64,000 nt of DNA from Rhododendron vialii. Lineage: Eukaryota; Streptophyta; Magnoliopsida; Ericales; Ericaceae. The stretch lies in NCBI RefSeq assembly GCF_030253575.1, contig NC_080568.1, positions 32,639,001-32,703,000 of the forward strand, written 5' to 3'. Shown here one piece after another: positions 51,400 through 62,852 of this stretch (its first letter is position 1; each line of letters begins with the position of its first letter). The notes below the pieces were generated by a model. That model searched no databases. It worked only from the letters and a program-made list of their open reading frames with translations, and was not told the origin of the DNA. A program made the position numbers and the translations under genes.

Positions 51400-52840
51400 G
51401 TCTCATACTACAGTGTTTGAGATGGTCAGATATCATAATAATACAAAGCACAAACATAAGTAAGGTACTCTTTAGTCCTCTTAATCACTGAAAGGTTTAT
51501 ATGGTGATGACACTAATGACCAAATCTGAAAATTTAACCATCCCAAATCAAATGAAAGAGAGATTCCATCCCAACTCCTGACAACAATTTGGTTGGCAGT
51601 TGGCACTGTCTTTGAATCTCAATTCAAAAACTCCCTGTCACAGAGAAAGATTCAATACAAACTATTTACGAAAATCCTAACCCTTTTAGCCATAAAGATA
51701 AAAATACAGTCTGCATTGAATCTACACCCCTTGGCATTTGTCCAGCTGATGAAAATTTGTGGACATAAAAGAGAAAACTACATATAGATTCTATAAGTGT
51801 GTCACATGCACTTTCCAAAATGTTTGAAGTGGCTGTGTCAGACACCTGACACTTAAATTACGTGTCCGACATTTTTAGTGGACATTCACCTAGAAAGCAT
51901 CTTTAGCATTCAGGTATCTTGCAAACTTATGGTATGAAACTCTCACTAATGCATGAAATGGTTAATAGCAACTCATAAAAATAACTTACAATAGAAAATT
52001 ACACAATTACTTGATTAATATATTGTATATATTTGTCCTTGATATCGGAATTGATGAATTTACACTATATACACATACCTACCTGAAAACCGTAACCGTA
52101 CCTGTGTCCATTAACACACCTATGTTCCTTTGCAAATGCATGGAACAAAAGAAGATCAAATCTTTTCAGTTGACTTGTACTTTGCCTCTATATACAAAAA
52201 AAAAAAAAATCTTGCAATGTCTTGAGTACAGATTCAGAGATGCTACATTGGCCGCAGAAAACACAAGAGGTAAAGGAGTGCTAGATACAACAAACTCGGT
52301 ATCCGGCCCAATAGAACGACTAATAGGGTTATCAATCTGTGCGAAAGCAGAGGAAAATTAAAGTCGGAACAAAGTGTCATATGGACTGGTCCAACAATAG
52401 GAAGTAATAACGGGTGGGTGAGGGCGAAGCCAGATCAAATGTTTTCTGGGGTCCCTGGCTTCCATGGGCCTACAACTGTGTCAACCGCTGGGGTTAGATA
52501 ATCAACATTATTCATAAAACAAACATCCAACATTATCACCATTGAATATATACACATATATAGCTTTTTCCTAGAGTCGATGGTGATACACAGATGGAAA
52601 ATTGATAGAAGAAATGAAGACCTGATCACATGTCTGTTTTCTTCATTTTTACCGCTGCGTCCATCTTTCTTTTCTGAGGGATAACAACACACGTATGAGC
52701 TTTATATTTTTTCCCCTGAAAGATTTCTAATTCATCAAGAATCCAACAAAAGAGTGTGACTTCCATGATAAGGGCTTATCCCCTTGAGCTCCCATATTCG
52801 ACTCAATTCTTACTACTTAATTAGTTGGGATTCTATGACC
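51400..52840. other. Intergenic, no gene recognised
   Basis: Short open stretches exist (for example minus 52357-52215) but match no family I recognise. No transposon ends were identified. Confidence 0.45.
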
Positions 52841-52844
52841 GAAA

Positions 52845-53500
52845 GGAAGGAGAAGGGTGGGTTGGGGATTAGAAAGGTGAGGCAGGTGAAATGGTGGTGG
52901 GAATTTGCTAATGAAAAAGACTCACGATGAGAAGAACGGTCTGTGACAAATATAAAATTTCTCAAGAGAGTTGGTTACCATATACAGGGGTTACCAGTCA
53001 GTCATCAATCAAAGCGGTGCTTGGACATTTTCAAGGATCATGCTCTATGCAGTGCCGTTTTCAATAATGCAAATTTCAGAGTTGGAGATGGTTTAAAAAT
53101 CAGCTTCTGGAGACACTCCTGGGTGAATGGAGTCAATTGATCAATACCTTTCCTAGGCTGTACAGGTTAGAGTGGAATAAGGATAAATGATTGGGGCAAG
53201 CAGTTGCGGAAAAAAAAATGCTGCAGGTCAGTTGAATTTTTGATACATCCAGAATGGCTTGAGTGGTTTAATCAAAACGATGGGGTCTTCCCAGATGTTT
53301 ATCTGATCACTGCCCTATTTTGTTGGAGGGGGATGGGACGGATTGGTGTCCTAAGCCTTTCAAATCCTTCAATGAGTGGTTTCTTCATCCGGGGTTTATA
53401 GACAAGGTGAAGGATTTTGGGGAGGAAAGTAGAGTTCAAGGCTGGGTTGGCTTTGTACTATCCAAGAAACGTACGGACTTAAAAATTACAAGAAACAGTA
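52845..53500 (+). pseudogene. LINE ORF2 pieces in scrambled order
   Basis: 52845-53140 encodes the RT C-terminal/linker region (GWVGD-like GGLGIRKVRQVKWWWEF, then FRVGDGLKISFWRHSWVNGV). 53215-53480, on the same strand, encodes the end of the endonuclease domain (RSVEFLIHPEWLEWFNQ; DHCPILLEGDGTDWCPKPF; GWVGFVLSKK), which normally lies upstream of RT. Frameshifts separate the blocks. Either two truncated LINE copies lie side by side or one copy was rearranged. Confidence 0.7.
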
Positions 53501-53928
53501 GCGTTTAACAGTAAAGTTCTTGTCAATTTTAGATGCTGAGTATCTGTTAACCAAACTGATAGCTTGAAATAGTCAACAGCACATGTTTAACCAAAATCAA
53601 GTGACAAGCAAAGGATAAAAGGGGTGCCTTCTGGTTACTCAACGTCTCAACCTGGATTGAGCTCGATCCAATAAACTCCCCTTACTTTTAGTAAGATCTA
53701 AATCGGGCCCCAAGTAAATGCCAGTTTAGCCACACAACAAACTCCGAAGATCCTTTGAAGTAAATCAACATCACCATGCACCATATTTGGACTCACAAAC
53801 AATTCAAAATCCGAAAAGTTCATGTGTTGACCTGCTTGTTGACAATATAAATCAAGGACCCATTTTAAACACCAGTCACGATCGAGATTATACTCCATAA
53901 ACAAAAATCAGTCATCCGCAAATAGGAA

Positions 53929-55795
53929 AGGGAAGTTCACACAAAAATGTATCTTCAAGGGATGAAGTCCAAACTGAAAGCAATCATTTCAATTCTAAGA
54001 ACCTAAATCTCAAGTAAAAACCAGTGCTCCGAACAATTCGTACAGTAATACACAAAGTACTGGACAATTGCCTCAATTTAAAAATGCAACAGAGCAAGAA
54101 ATTCCTTGTTGTCGCAGATTAATAGGCATGGAAAGATCATCAACAGAGTAAGGTAAATTCAAGGGACCATGAAATCTCAAATAAACACAAATGTTTTCAA
54201 ACTAGGTATGGAGTAGTGAGCAGTTTTGTTCATATTTTTGTTTCCATGTGCAAATATTATTGCCAAGACCAATGAAAGCTATACAAAATCAAAATTGGAA
54301 TCACCAACATGACAATAGAACAAGACCCAAAAGATGACCACAATTGCAGCAGTTGACATGCTCCCAATGTCTTTGCAGGTGCAATATAAATAGACTAAAT
54401 GACCTTTGAGATGTACATGACCCATGCTATGCAGAACCACACACCCACCTGCAGATCAAAACCACAATCCAAAATGCCCCATGACGTGATATGCAGAGTC
54501 CCTAGACAGTAAGTTAGTAACACTCATTGACAGCAAAACTCCTTGATAGTGACCCTCCTTTTCATCAAGCAATCCTTGAGCAAATATTGTGTACCACCAA
54601 ATACTCCCCAACTCATACACCCTCATTTCACTTACCAAAGACTTGACACATAACTCAATTACCAAAAGACAATACCAATGCAGGCACACCCTTCAGAACT
54701 TAAACCGCCTCAATTTAACCCCAATAAAACTCAGACCCCTTACTCAAAACACCCCACTCTAATCAGAATCCCAGCTTTGAACCCACCCGCCATGCCAAAT
54801 TCAATGACCCTCTAACACCCCTTTGGAGCAGGATACACATTGAAGCTACATCCTATGACATATGATCCCATGACATCCCTCCCATGTAAGATTCACCTGC
54901 ATGACACAAACATAATGAAATGAACGTCACATACAGATAACTCCCATGACACATTCAGACACACCCAACAGTGAAACCAATCCCCATGACATATTGATAC
55001 ATCTTACCTTCAGAAATTTTTTGGACAAACTCAGGATTAGAGGTGATTAATGAGTCGAACGAACCAAGGAAGAGGTTGATCAAGTTTTGTTTGAAAGCTT
55101 AACAAACTTCAAAAATATGTTCCAGCATAGCATGTTTATGAGACGAGCCGATCTCAAAGGAGCTTTAATCGAGCCGAACACGAGCCGATCACCAGTAGTT
55201 TGAATTTTTCATATATCTCGAGTAGTTTGTATTTTACATATCTCATAAGCCACACGAGCGGAGTAGTAGCTTAATCGAGCTTGGTTTGAGCCTCTCACAA
55301 GCTTCAAAGAGCAAAGGCTTTACTCTCCCTCATTTCTTATGTATTTTTCTGTTCATATTAATTATGTATGTAGAAGGAAAACCGGAAGTTCACAACAAAA
55401 CATATCTTCAAGGGTTGCAAGTCCAAACTGAATTTAAACAAAAAAAAGTCCAAACGAAAGCAATCAATTTCATTCTAAGGATTTATCCCTAGCAAAAACC
55501 AGTGCTCAGCCACAGCTCATACAGTAATCCACGCAAAGTCCTTGACAATTGCCTCAATTTGAACTTGGAATGGAGCAAGAATTAAATTCCTTGTTGTCGC
55601 AGATTAATAGGTGTACAAAAGATCATCAACAACAATTAAGGTAAAATCAAATGAGACCATGAAATCTCATATAAAAACAGAAATCAAAACGAATCCTTTG
55701 CTTTCCAAAAAAAATAGAAATCAAACTAGGAATGGAGTAGTGAGCAACTTTTGTTTTTGCCAAGAACAATGAAAGCTATACAAAATTGAAATCTA
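53929..55795. repeat. Large tandem repeat, unit ~1.45 kb (A-B-A')
   Basis: Block A (53929-54300) starts 'gaagttcacacaaaaa' and contains 'ttccttgttgtcgcagatta'. It recurs as A' at 55381-55795. Block B (54345-55370) lies between and is repeated at 62853-63880. B carries many CATGACA motifs and ends in a 'gagccg..cga' rich stretch. On minus a frame FDSLITSNPEFVQKISE followed by GTAAGA resembles an exon end, but no protein is identified. Confidence 0.8.
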
Positions 55796-55856
55796 CGGAC
55801 CTGTTACAATGGAATAGTGAGCAGCCGAGTAGTTGCTTCTCTGCTGAACAACCACA

Positions 55857-55858
<2 letters not shown>

Positions 55859-55891
<33 letters not shown>

Positions 55892-56575
55892 GGACGTCCC
55901 TTCGTTGGGGTGAATTTAACCTTTGCTATAATGGGTTTGATACTGTGTGGCCAATTCTATTTTCATAAAAACAAAATCTCATTGATCATCTCTGATTCTG
56001 CATGTTCAGAATTCGATACAAATGATCTTCAAAAATATTTATCTTCTTCACAAGCTCTAAAACTTGAATGATTTCGATCGTGGATATTCATCGAAATGAG
56101 ATCACAATTTGACGAACTCAAGTTGCAATCCAAAAATGCACGCATCAGACCTCGCTCCACAGAAAGGGATTTGATAAAGTGTGACCAATTCTATTTTCAC
56201 AAAAATAAATTCACACTTATCGTCTGCGATCATGTATCAATGAGTACTTGATTCAAAGGATATTGATCATGATTCATGCTTTTGTCAATCTCTGAAACAT
56301 TAAAGGGTTTCGATCATGGCAATAAACTGGGATGGGCTCACAATTTCCAAATTCATGTTTTCAAGTGACTTCCCAGTTTCAACCTGCGAAGTCTTAACAG
56401 CTACGGACGACGTCGTTTATGAGATACCTCCCGTGTTCAAGATGCGAGCTTTTAAATACCTCCCGTGTTCAAGTCCAGACAAAGCTCGCGTCTGTCACAT
56501 GCGAGTTTAGAATGAATGCCAGTACATGCAGTGATGCAGTAACCAAGCACCAGTCGTCGTCCCCATTTCCCCCAC

Positions 56576-56611
<36 letters not shown>
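55859..56611. repeat. (CT)n microsatellites and diverged tandem repeats
   Basis: (CT)n at about 55859-55888 and 56580-56611. Between them 'gtg.gaccaattctatttt' (about 55946 and 56184), 'ggtttcgatcatgg'-like phrases (56071, 56306) and 'tacctcccgtgttcaag' (56424, 56457) are each duplicated. No gene. Confidence 0.7.
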
Positions 56612-56614
<3 letters not shown>

Positions 56615-56619
56615 ATGTG

Positions 56620-57599
56620 TATACATACTCTCTTTCACGGAATCTTCGTTCACAAACTAATTGTGACCATACATTTTCGGGTATGCAAAATCTCAATTTT
56701 CGTCCGAATTGTGTACGATTCAAATGAGGCTATCGATTTCATCACTTCACGTTACCTAATTAATTTAGGTCTATCTTCTTTTCCAGTACTTGGATCTTTG
56801 GCTATCATCGGTTCTCTCACAACAGAGCTCGCTAGTGATATGAGCATAGTTGTTAAAAATCTACGATCCTACAATTTGAATTGTCTCTTTCATAAACTAT
56901 GAGAATGCTACAATACGCATCCCTTATTTGAGTGTGTATCATATGCACCCTATTTGATTACCATTAGATGGTTGAAAAATGATCTGGACCCTTTAAAATG
57001 TTACGATAAGTTACTAACAAAAAACCTATTACTAGTGCAACAGGTAAACCCTGTGAATTAATAGTTGGGCCATAAGCTTGGGCTGAAAGAAAAATTAGGC
57101 CCAATTTTATTTTTGATAATTAATTTATGTTAAAAATAATAATTTTATTTTTTATAAACTTTGAAGCTAAAATTATTTCAAGTGAAAATAATTCACTTCT
57201 TTAAAATAGGTTCTCGATAATTACTAAAGGAAAAAGATACTATCATTATCATAATGTAATAAAAAGTCAAGTTAAGGCATTTTTTATAGGATTTTTAAAG
57301 TGTTTCATATTTGTAGCCAATTTTTTTAAAATTTTTTTTGAAATATTATGATGTTTAATATTTTTCACAATATCTTTAATTGCATAGTGAACTTTCACAT
57401 AAATGGTCCAGCTAAAAGAAATAACGAAGTCAATCATCTGTATTAATAAGTAGGAAACACTAACAAAAAAAAGTTAATATCAAGAGAGTGATGGTGACGA
57501 GATAAATTTACCAATACATTTTAGGTTATGTGTAAAAGATAACAATATTTAGGACGTGCTATTTATTTTTTGGTCAATAGACGTACTACTAGTATTTTG
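56620..57599. other. Intergenic, no gene recognised
   Basis: AT-rich. Short open stretches (for example 56615-56902, plus) have no recognised similarity. Confidence 0.45.
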
Positions 57600-58140
57600 T
57601 GAATTAGTGCAAGCATCCGAATTACAAATAACTAATACTCGTATTTGATAATGTAATCTATTACAAGTGTTATCAATACCAATCAATTACGTAATTGAAA
57701 CCGCAAAGAAATATAATCTATCATGTAATCAATTATTTGTGTTATTCAGAACAATTGATTTTTAAATCTATTGCAATGTTTTTTTTTAAACTTATTTCGT
57801 AATTGATTAGAGGACTTACTGAGGCCCATCAATTAGCAAATCAATTGAGTAATCGACTTCACATTGTTACCCAATCGTACTCAATTCAATTACAAAATCG
57901 ATTATATTGTCTAATCGATTACATAATAGAATTGATTACATATTCGATTATGATGTCTAATCGAATATGTAATCAATTGCAAAATCAATTACTATCTATT
58001 TAATTATAATGTCTAATCAATTGAAAAATCAATTATAAAGTCTAATCGATTATGGAATTGAACATTCACATAATAGATTACATATTTGATTAACTACCGT
58101 TCAAAAAAAAAAATTGATTGAGTAATCGATTGCACAATTG
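57600..58140. repeat. Degenerate AT-rich minisatellite of AATCGATTA/AATTGATTAC words
   Basis: Words such as 'taatcgatta', 'aattgattac', 'aatcaatt' and 'gtctaatcga' recur dozens of times with ~10-25 bp spacing, strongly from about 57800 on. The words are near-palindromic (ATCGAT/AATTGATT), so either strand is rich in short hairpins. Confidence 0.8.
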
Positions 58141-58149
58141 ATTATAGAA

Positions 58150-58410
58150 AAGTTATGAAATAGACTAAAATGTTACGATTCCATAGTGAAAATGTTATGA
58201 ACTAAAAATGTTACGATTTTTTTTATAAAGTTATGAAATACACCAAAATGTTATGATTCTAAAAATGTTATGAATCTGTTGCTAAAAAGTTACATTCATT
58301 CTTAAAAGTTACGATATGCACTAAAAGGTTATGATTTGTAAGAAAAATGTTATGAATCAAAAGTTAAAATTTTTTTGATTAAAAGTTACGATAGACATAA
58401 AATGTTATGA
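58150..58410. repeat. Degenerate minisatellite of AAAATGTTATGA words
   Basis: 'aaaatgtta.ga' occurs about ten times at 15-35 bp spacing, with alternating 'tacgatt' and 'tatgaat' endings. Adjacent to, but different from, the preceding array. Confidence 0.8.
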
Positions 58411-58419
58411 ATGACCGGT

Positions 58420-59081
58420 TTAGCAGGTAATTTTTTATAAGGTGACACAATATAGACCACACAATAGGTGCATATGATATGCACCTTAAAAGGGTGTGTA
58501 ACTGTGTATTGAAGATTTCTCCAACTATAAGTATATGACCTGTGTCCCTTTTGTGTAGAAATCCTGAGATATGATGGGGTATCCTACAATATAGATGTGT
58601 GTGTGTGTGTTAGGAAAAAGCTTTTAAAACCTCTTTAAAATGGTTTATTGCTGAATTAACTGTAGAATAAGGAAAATTGGTTGAACATATTTGTAAATCC
58701 CATTAATTTTATTTTGTATGAAAATAAATATGAGCTCGATAGTGATATGAGTGGAATTGCAATCAACCCGGTGCTAGAGGGGACATATCTTCTCTAAGAA
58801 GAGAGCTACATGCATGCCTCGATCAATAATTTTTCTCCATATCCCTATTTCTCTAACTGTTGCAAGTATGCTGAACTATGTGCAAAACCATGGTTCTGCT
58901 ACATGAACAAGTTAACTAGTATCCATTCACAGGTAGTTCTAATACTATACCCATATATAGCGCAAGGAGAATATCTTTGAATGTTTTCGTTTGTTATATT
59001 CGAAATAGCAAATACAGGATGTTGCGTGATGGGCTAAAGGGTCACAAATTTGATGGCCTCGGGGGAGAGTGCAGTGTAATA

Positions 59082-59129
<48 letters not shown>

Positions 59130-59649
59130 GTAAGGGAGATTTGAAATGAAGATCAGGACCGGGCTTTGTTGTTGATTCATGGAATTTAGATCGATAATCT
59201 CTATAACTTATATACTGAAAAAAAGTTAAATGTTTCTTGGCCAAATATGGCTAGAAGGAAATGGGACACTTTTCAACACAGTTGATAGGGGTGGCAATAT
59301 GGCACCTATCAATATGGCTAATGGCCATGCCCTAACACATGATCCGCTTGTTGTGCTCATCAGTCTTCGACCTTCTGGTTAAAGTACCCTTTTCCAAGAA
59401 ACGATTTTACTTGAAGAGCAAATATGTCAAGTGAATTACCTGGAATATATGCCATTTCCATCCTGTATTCTACATAAAGATAGAATTCAATTTTCATTTC
59501 GTCCAGGAAAAAGCCATGTTTTTTTTTCAAAACTGTCTCTGTTTGAGTGGGCTCTTCTTTGTGGCTATAATGCTAAAACATGAAGGTATGAGGTATAGTG
59601 ATCTTATAGGTTGAGTGCCACTTTGTTTATCTTCTCTGCACTAAAACAG
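58420..59649. other. Intergenic with (GA)n microsatellite
   Basis: (GA)n at about 59090-59124. I looked for further protease exons upstream of 59650 and found none. Confidence 0.5.
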
Positions 59650-59758
59650 GTGAGTGAGGGAAGTGCAAGTGCAAGTGAGATTTTGGCTGGAGCTCTACAC
59701 TAACAATGGCCGAGCTATCCTTGTTGGGCACAAAACCTTTGGGAAAGGAAAAATTCAG
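59650..59758 (+). pseudogene. Carboxyl-terminal processing protease (CtpA) exon with frameshift
   Basis: Preceded by an acceptor (CTAAAACAG) and followed by a donor (CAG|GTACTA), the 109-bp segment encodes VSEGSASASEILAGALH and, after a one-base insertion ('cacTaacaat'), NGRAILVGHKTFGKGKIQ. This is the catalytic heart of plant CtpA/D1 C-terminal processing peptidases of the thylakoid lumen. It includes the Ser in SASAS and the Lys of GKGKIQ. Only this one exon is found. The frameshift and missing neighbours mark it as a captured or decayed fragment. Confidence 0.85.
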
Positions 59759-60043
59759 GTACTACTAACCTCTTCCAAAAAAGCTTGTACCTTGTACATA
59801 AGGCTCTTCCTCCTTGCACACGCACAGTTTGAAGAACTAGGCAGGCAGTTTTACTCCCGCTTCTTTCGTTTTAGTTTTGGAGAAGCTAATAATCTTGACT
59901 CAAACCATGCCAACACCACTTCCCTAGAGGAAAACAGTGATGACACTGCTCAAACCCGCGGCTTACGATATGACTTGAAGATAGCATTCCCCAACGCTAC
60001 AGCTCATGGGTGGATCGCTATCACTTTGAAGAACGACAAATAG
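59759..60043 (+). other. Open reading frame tail of unknown origin
   Basis: The frame continuing from the protease fragment stays open for about 95 codons, with the segment QFYSRFFRFSFGEANN through GLRYDLKIAFPNATAHGWIA and a stop at 60041. Composition is protein-like, but I do not recognise the family. It may be an exon of another gene placed next to the protease fragment, or chance. Confidence 0.3.
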
Positions 60044-60059
60044 AATGCACTTTCAAAGA

Positions 60060-60669
60060 AACTTTCTATGGGGTGATTCTGCTGACAAAAGAGATTGTAC
60101 AAGGTAAAATGGGGTTCCAACAAGTTGCTTACTTTTGCAGCCACTGTTGTCACTTCTAGGAAGTCGACACTGACAGTACCTCAACATACTTTTTTCTGTT
60201 CTTGGGGTCAATGGGTGGCTGCAAAGTGTTATGGAGCTCCATGAGGGATCTGCTTTGTTCGTGATGGTAGTGAAGTAGAACGACACTTCATGACATAGAT
60301 CAAGTTAGCATAACCCTGGTGTACAGTGCAAGACGAAAATGCTGAATTCTCCACCCCCCAAGGAAAGGGGCGTTATGTGGTCGCCATTGGAAGCCGATTC
60401 TTGTATCATAGTAGCAGAGCATGAGTTGGACATTAAGGAGTCAGAAGGTGCTGCCTCATGAACTAAGTTGTCCTTGTAACGTAGAATTTAATGTAGATAA
60501 CATTTTGACGTATGCCATATTTGGGATGTTGGAATTAATGTTATACAGAACAAATCCTCCATGAATATCAGTGAAGAAAATTAGTTCTTTCATAATATTA
60601 GTTCCCCAATTGGTTTAGTAGAATGTCGTTACTTTTTCAGGAAACTTTCATATTTACTTCACTAATTAA
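60060..60669. other. Intergenic, no confirmed gene
   Basis: A short stretch near 60385-60440 reads VMWSPLEADSCIIVAEHELD on plus and looks protein-like, but it has no start, splice context or recognised family. Confidence 0.35.
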
Positions 60670-61222
60670 GGCTCCGTTTGTTTGACCGTAAAACATTTTA
60701 CCCATTTTCCGATGTTTGGTTGCATAAATTATAAGTAAAATGTTTTCATTTGTAAAATAATTTCCCTCAGTCGGGGTAAAACAACTTACCGTCAAAACAT
60801 ATGTAAGTCATTTTCCAGTGCCACCTCCCGTCGCTTCTAGCCTTCCACTACCCAACCACATTTGTCATCCATAATCCATCCAGTCATGCATATTCACTCT
60901 CTCTCTCTGTCCCAAAATCCATCCCGTCATGCATATTCTCTCTCTCTCTCTCTCTTCCCCAGCGCCCCCACCCCCCCGCTCTCTAATTTCTAATTTCTAA
61001 TTTTCTGAGCCATCTCTCTCTCTAGTATATATATAATCCAATTTCACTTGCGTGCATTACATTTTCTGAGCCATCCATCCATCCATTATTGCTTTGAAAG
61101 TTATTTTTCATACGTCAACCAAACACCGAAAGATAAAAATTTAAAAGTTGATTTTTTGAAAAAATATTTTACGTGAAAAATATTTACATTGTAAAACATT
61201 TTACATCGAACCAGACGGAGCC
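60670..61222. mobile_element. PIF/Harbinger (Tourist-like) MITE, 553 bp
   Basis: The ends GGCTCCGTTTG and (minus) GGCTCCGTCTGG are inverted. 'gtaaaacattttac' occurs near both ends, and TAA flanks both sides (60667-60669, 61223-61225). The middle holds (CT)n tracts and CCATC repeats. Confidence 0.85.
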
Positions 61223-61558
61223 TAAGATAAGATATTTACAACATTTACACTTAAGTATTGCTTCGAGTGAAGGATGTTAGAAAGTCAGATTGTCTCCGTC
61301 AATTTGACATTATAAAAATATAACAAATCACATTCCACTATGGCAGACCTAATAAAAGAATTTCACGATGATAGATTCTAAGAGAAGTTACAGTGTATAG
61401 ACTTCAAAAGTACGCATGGGGCGGTAGCAATCAATCCAATGCCTCTCAATCGAAATACTAGGGTTGGCCCTTTTTTGGGAAGAACTTCTAACTAGACCCA
61501 TCCTTGATTGTCCATGAAGTTGGGCTAGTAAAAGCCCTGCTTGCGTCTACAGGACTAA

Positions 61559-61797
61559 GGCCCCGTTCTAGAACACCTTCTTAAAAAATAAGTACTTATT
61601 TCACATTTTCAAGCTCAAAAATAATATAAATGAAAAATAATTTTTTAATTTTTTTTGCACCGTATTAAAGATATCAATGAGCTCTATCAAACAAGATCCA
61701 TAGTGGTAGGAAAATTATTTATGTAAGTACATAATTTTTGAACTTGAAATTGCCTTCTTAAAAAATAAGTACTTATTTCTAGTTCTGGAACGGGGCC
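61559..61797. mobile_element. PIF/Harbinger-like MITE, 239 bp
   Basis: The ends GGCCCCGTTCTAGAAC and (minus) GGCCCCGTTCCAGAAC are inverted. 'cttaaaaaataagtacttat' is present in direct orientation near both ends, being itself partly palindromic. Flanks are TAA and TGA, possibly a mutated 3-bp duplication. Related to 28551-28780. Confidence 0.8.
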
Positions 61798-61799
61798 TG

Positions 61800-62439
61800 A
61801 GGAGATGTTAGATAATACTAGTTCAATATTGATCGGGTGTGAGATGAATGATCACTTGAAATCTCCACACGTAACGACATAAACTTTTGAGTTGGAATAC
61901 AGTTTCTATAATTTCCTCGAACATAATCCCAGTTTCGTCTATGTTCACTGCTTGTACCATGAGAGAGACTAATAAAGTAAATCAGTGTTAAATTCTCTCA
62001 TATGTTGGATAAAATCAACTTTAAATTCAGATTCCTGTAAATGTTCAACTAGAAAAATGAGAATTGACAAGTAAATCAAAATGGTTTTATTGCCTCAGGT
62101 ACGTGCAAAGAATCAATCCAATACAACTCCACAATCATCAACCAATCAAAGAAAAATAAACACATAATTGCCTCATAAATCAACTCCATGCACAATATAT
62201 TCCAACACCAAAAAGTTAAGTAGCATGTGAGGACAAGACCAAAACTGAGGCCTTCGAGTAGCACGTTCAAAAGCAGGGGAGAAACACCAGGGGATTAGGA
62301 ACAGCAGCATCGTCTGAGCTCCAAGAGCAAGAATGAGGCCCCAATAACAGAGGCATCAACTGAGCCAAATGGAGTAGCCCAGGATTTTGGGCCACAGCAT
62401 GAACGTAGAAGAAGCATCAATTTAGGTCTTAATCATTTT
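61800..62439. other. Intergenic, no gene recognised
   Basis: No coding segment. Possibly decayed upstream or downstream parts of the hydratase fragment that follows, but nothing recognisable. Confidence 0.4.
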
Positions 62440-62715
62440 TCAAGATAGCCTCTGCGAGAGCGTGACCCAGGTCGAGGCCATTATTGATAACCGTCTTATA
62501 ACTCAAAACTTAAGCCTTGGATCATTTTCAAGATAGCCTTTGCAACTTCCGGGCTTTCTTCTGCAATTCGCTTTCATCAACAAGATGATTCACCAAACCT
62601 CACCTCTCAGCTTGTCCTGCAGTTAAGGGCCATAGCTGTTAAAGACACTTCACCTTCAAGAGCTCTATTGGGTCCTATAATGCGTTACAACTTCTGAGAA
62701 AGGCCCCACAAAGGA
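62440..62715 (-). pseudogene. Enoyl-CoA hydratase (peroxisomal ECHIA-like) fragment
   Basis: On minus, across frames, the sequence recovers LSQKL*RIIGPNRALEGEVS, LTAMALNCRTS*, then GLVNHLVDESELQKKA, VAKAILKMIQG and VINNGLDLGHALAEAILKN. These match in order the C-terminal third of plant monofunctional enoyl-CoA hydratases of the ECHIA type (RIIGANRAREVSLTA, LGLVNHVVEE, INDGLDLDLGHAL). Two stops and at least two frameshifts are present and the N-terminal catalytic part is missing. No introns are evident within the fragment. Confidence 0.8.
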
Positions 62716-62852
62716 CATATTCCAAACCTGAAAAATTAAAAACAAATATATACATGAATCCTCGTTAGATGGGAAGAAATGAAGAACCAAAACACCAAAT
62801 GTTTCAACAACAAGAATTCTACCTGCCATAGTTCAGTCAAATGAAAACCAAA

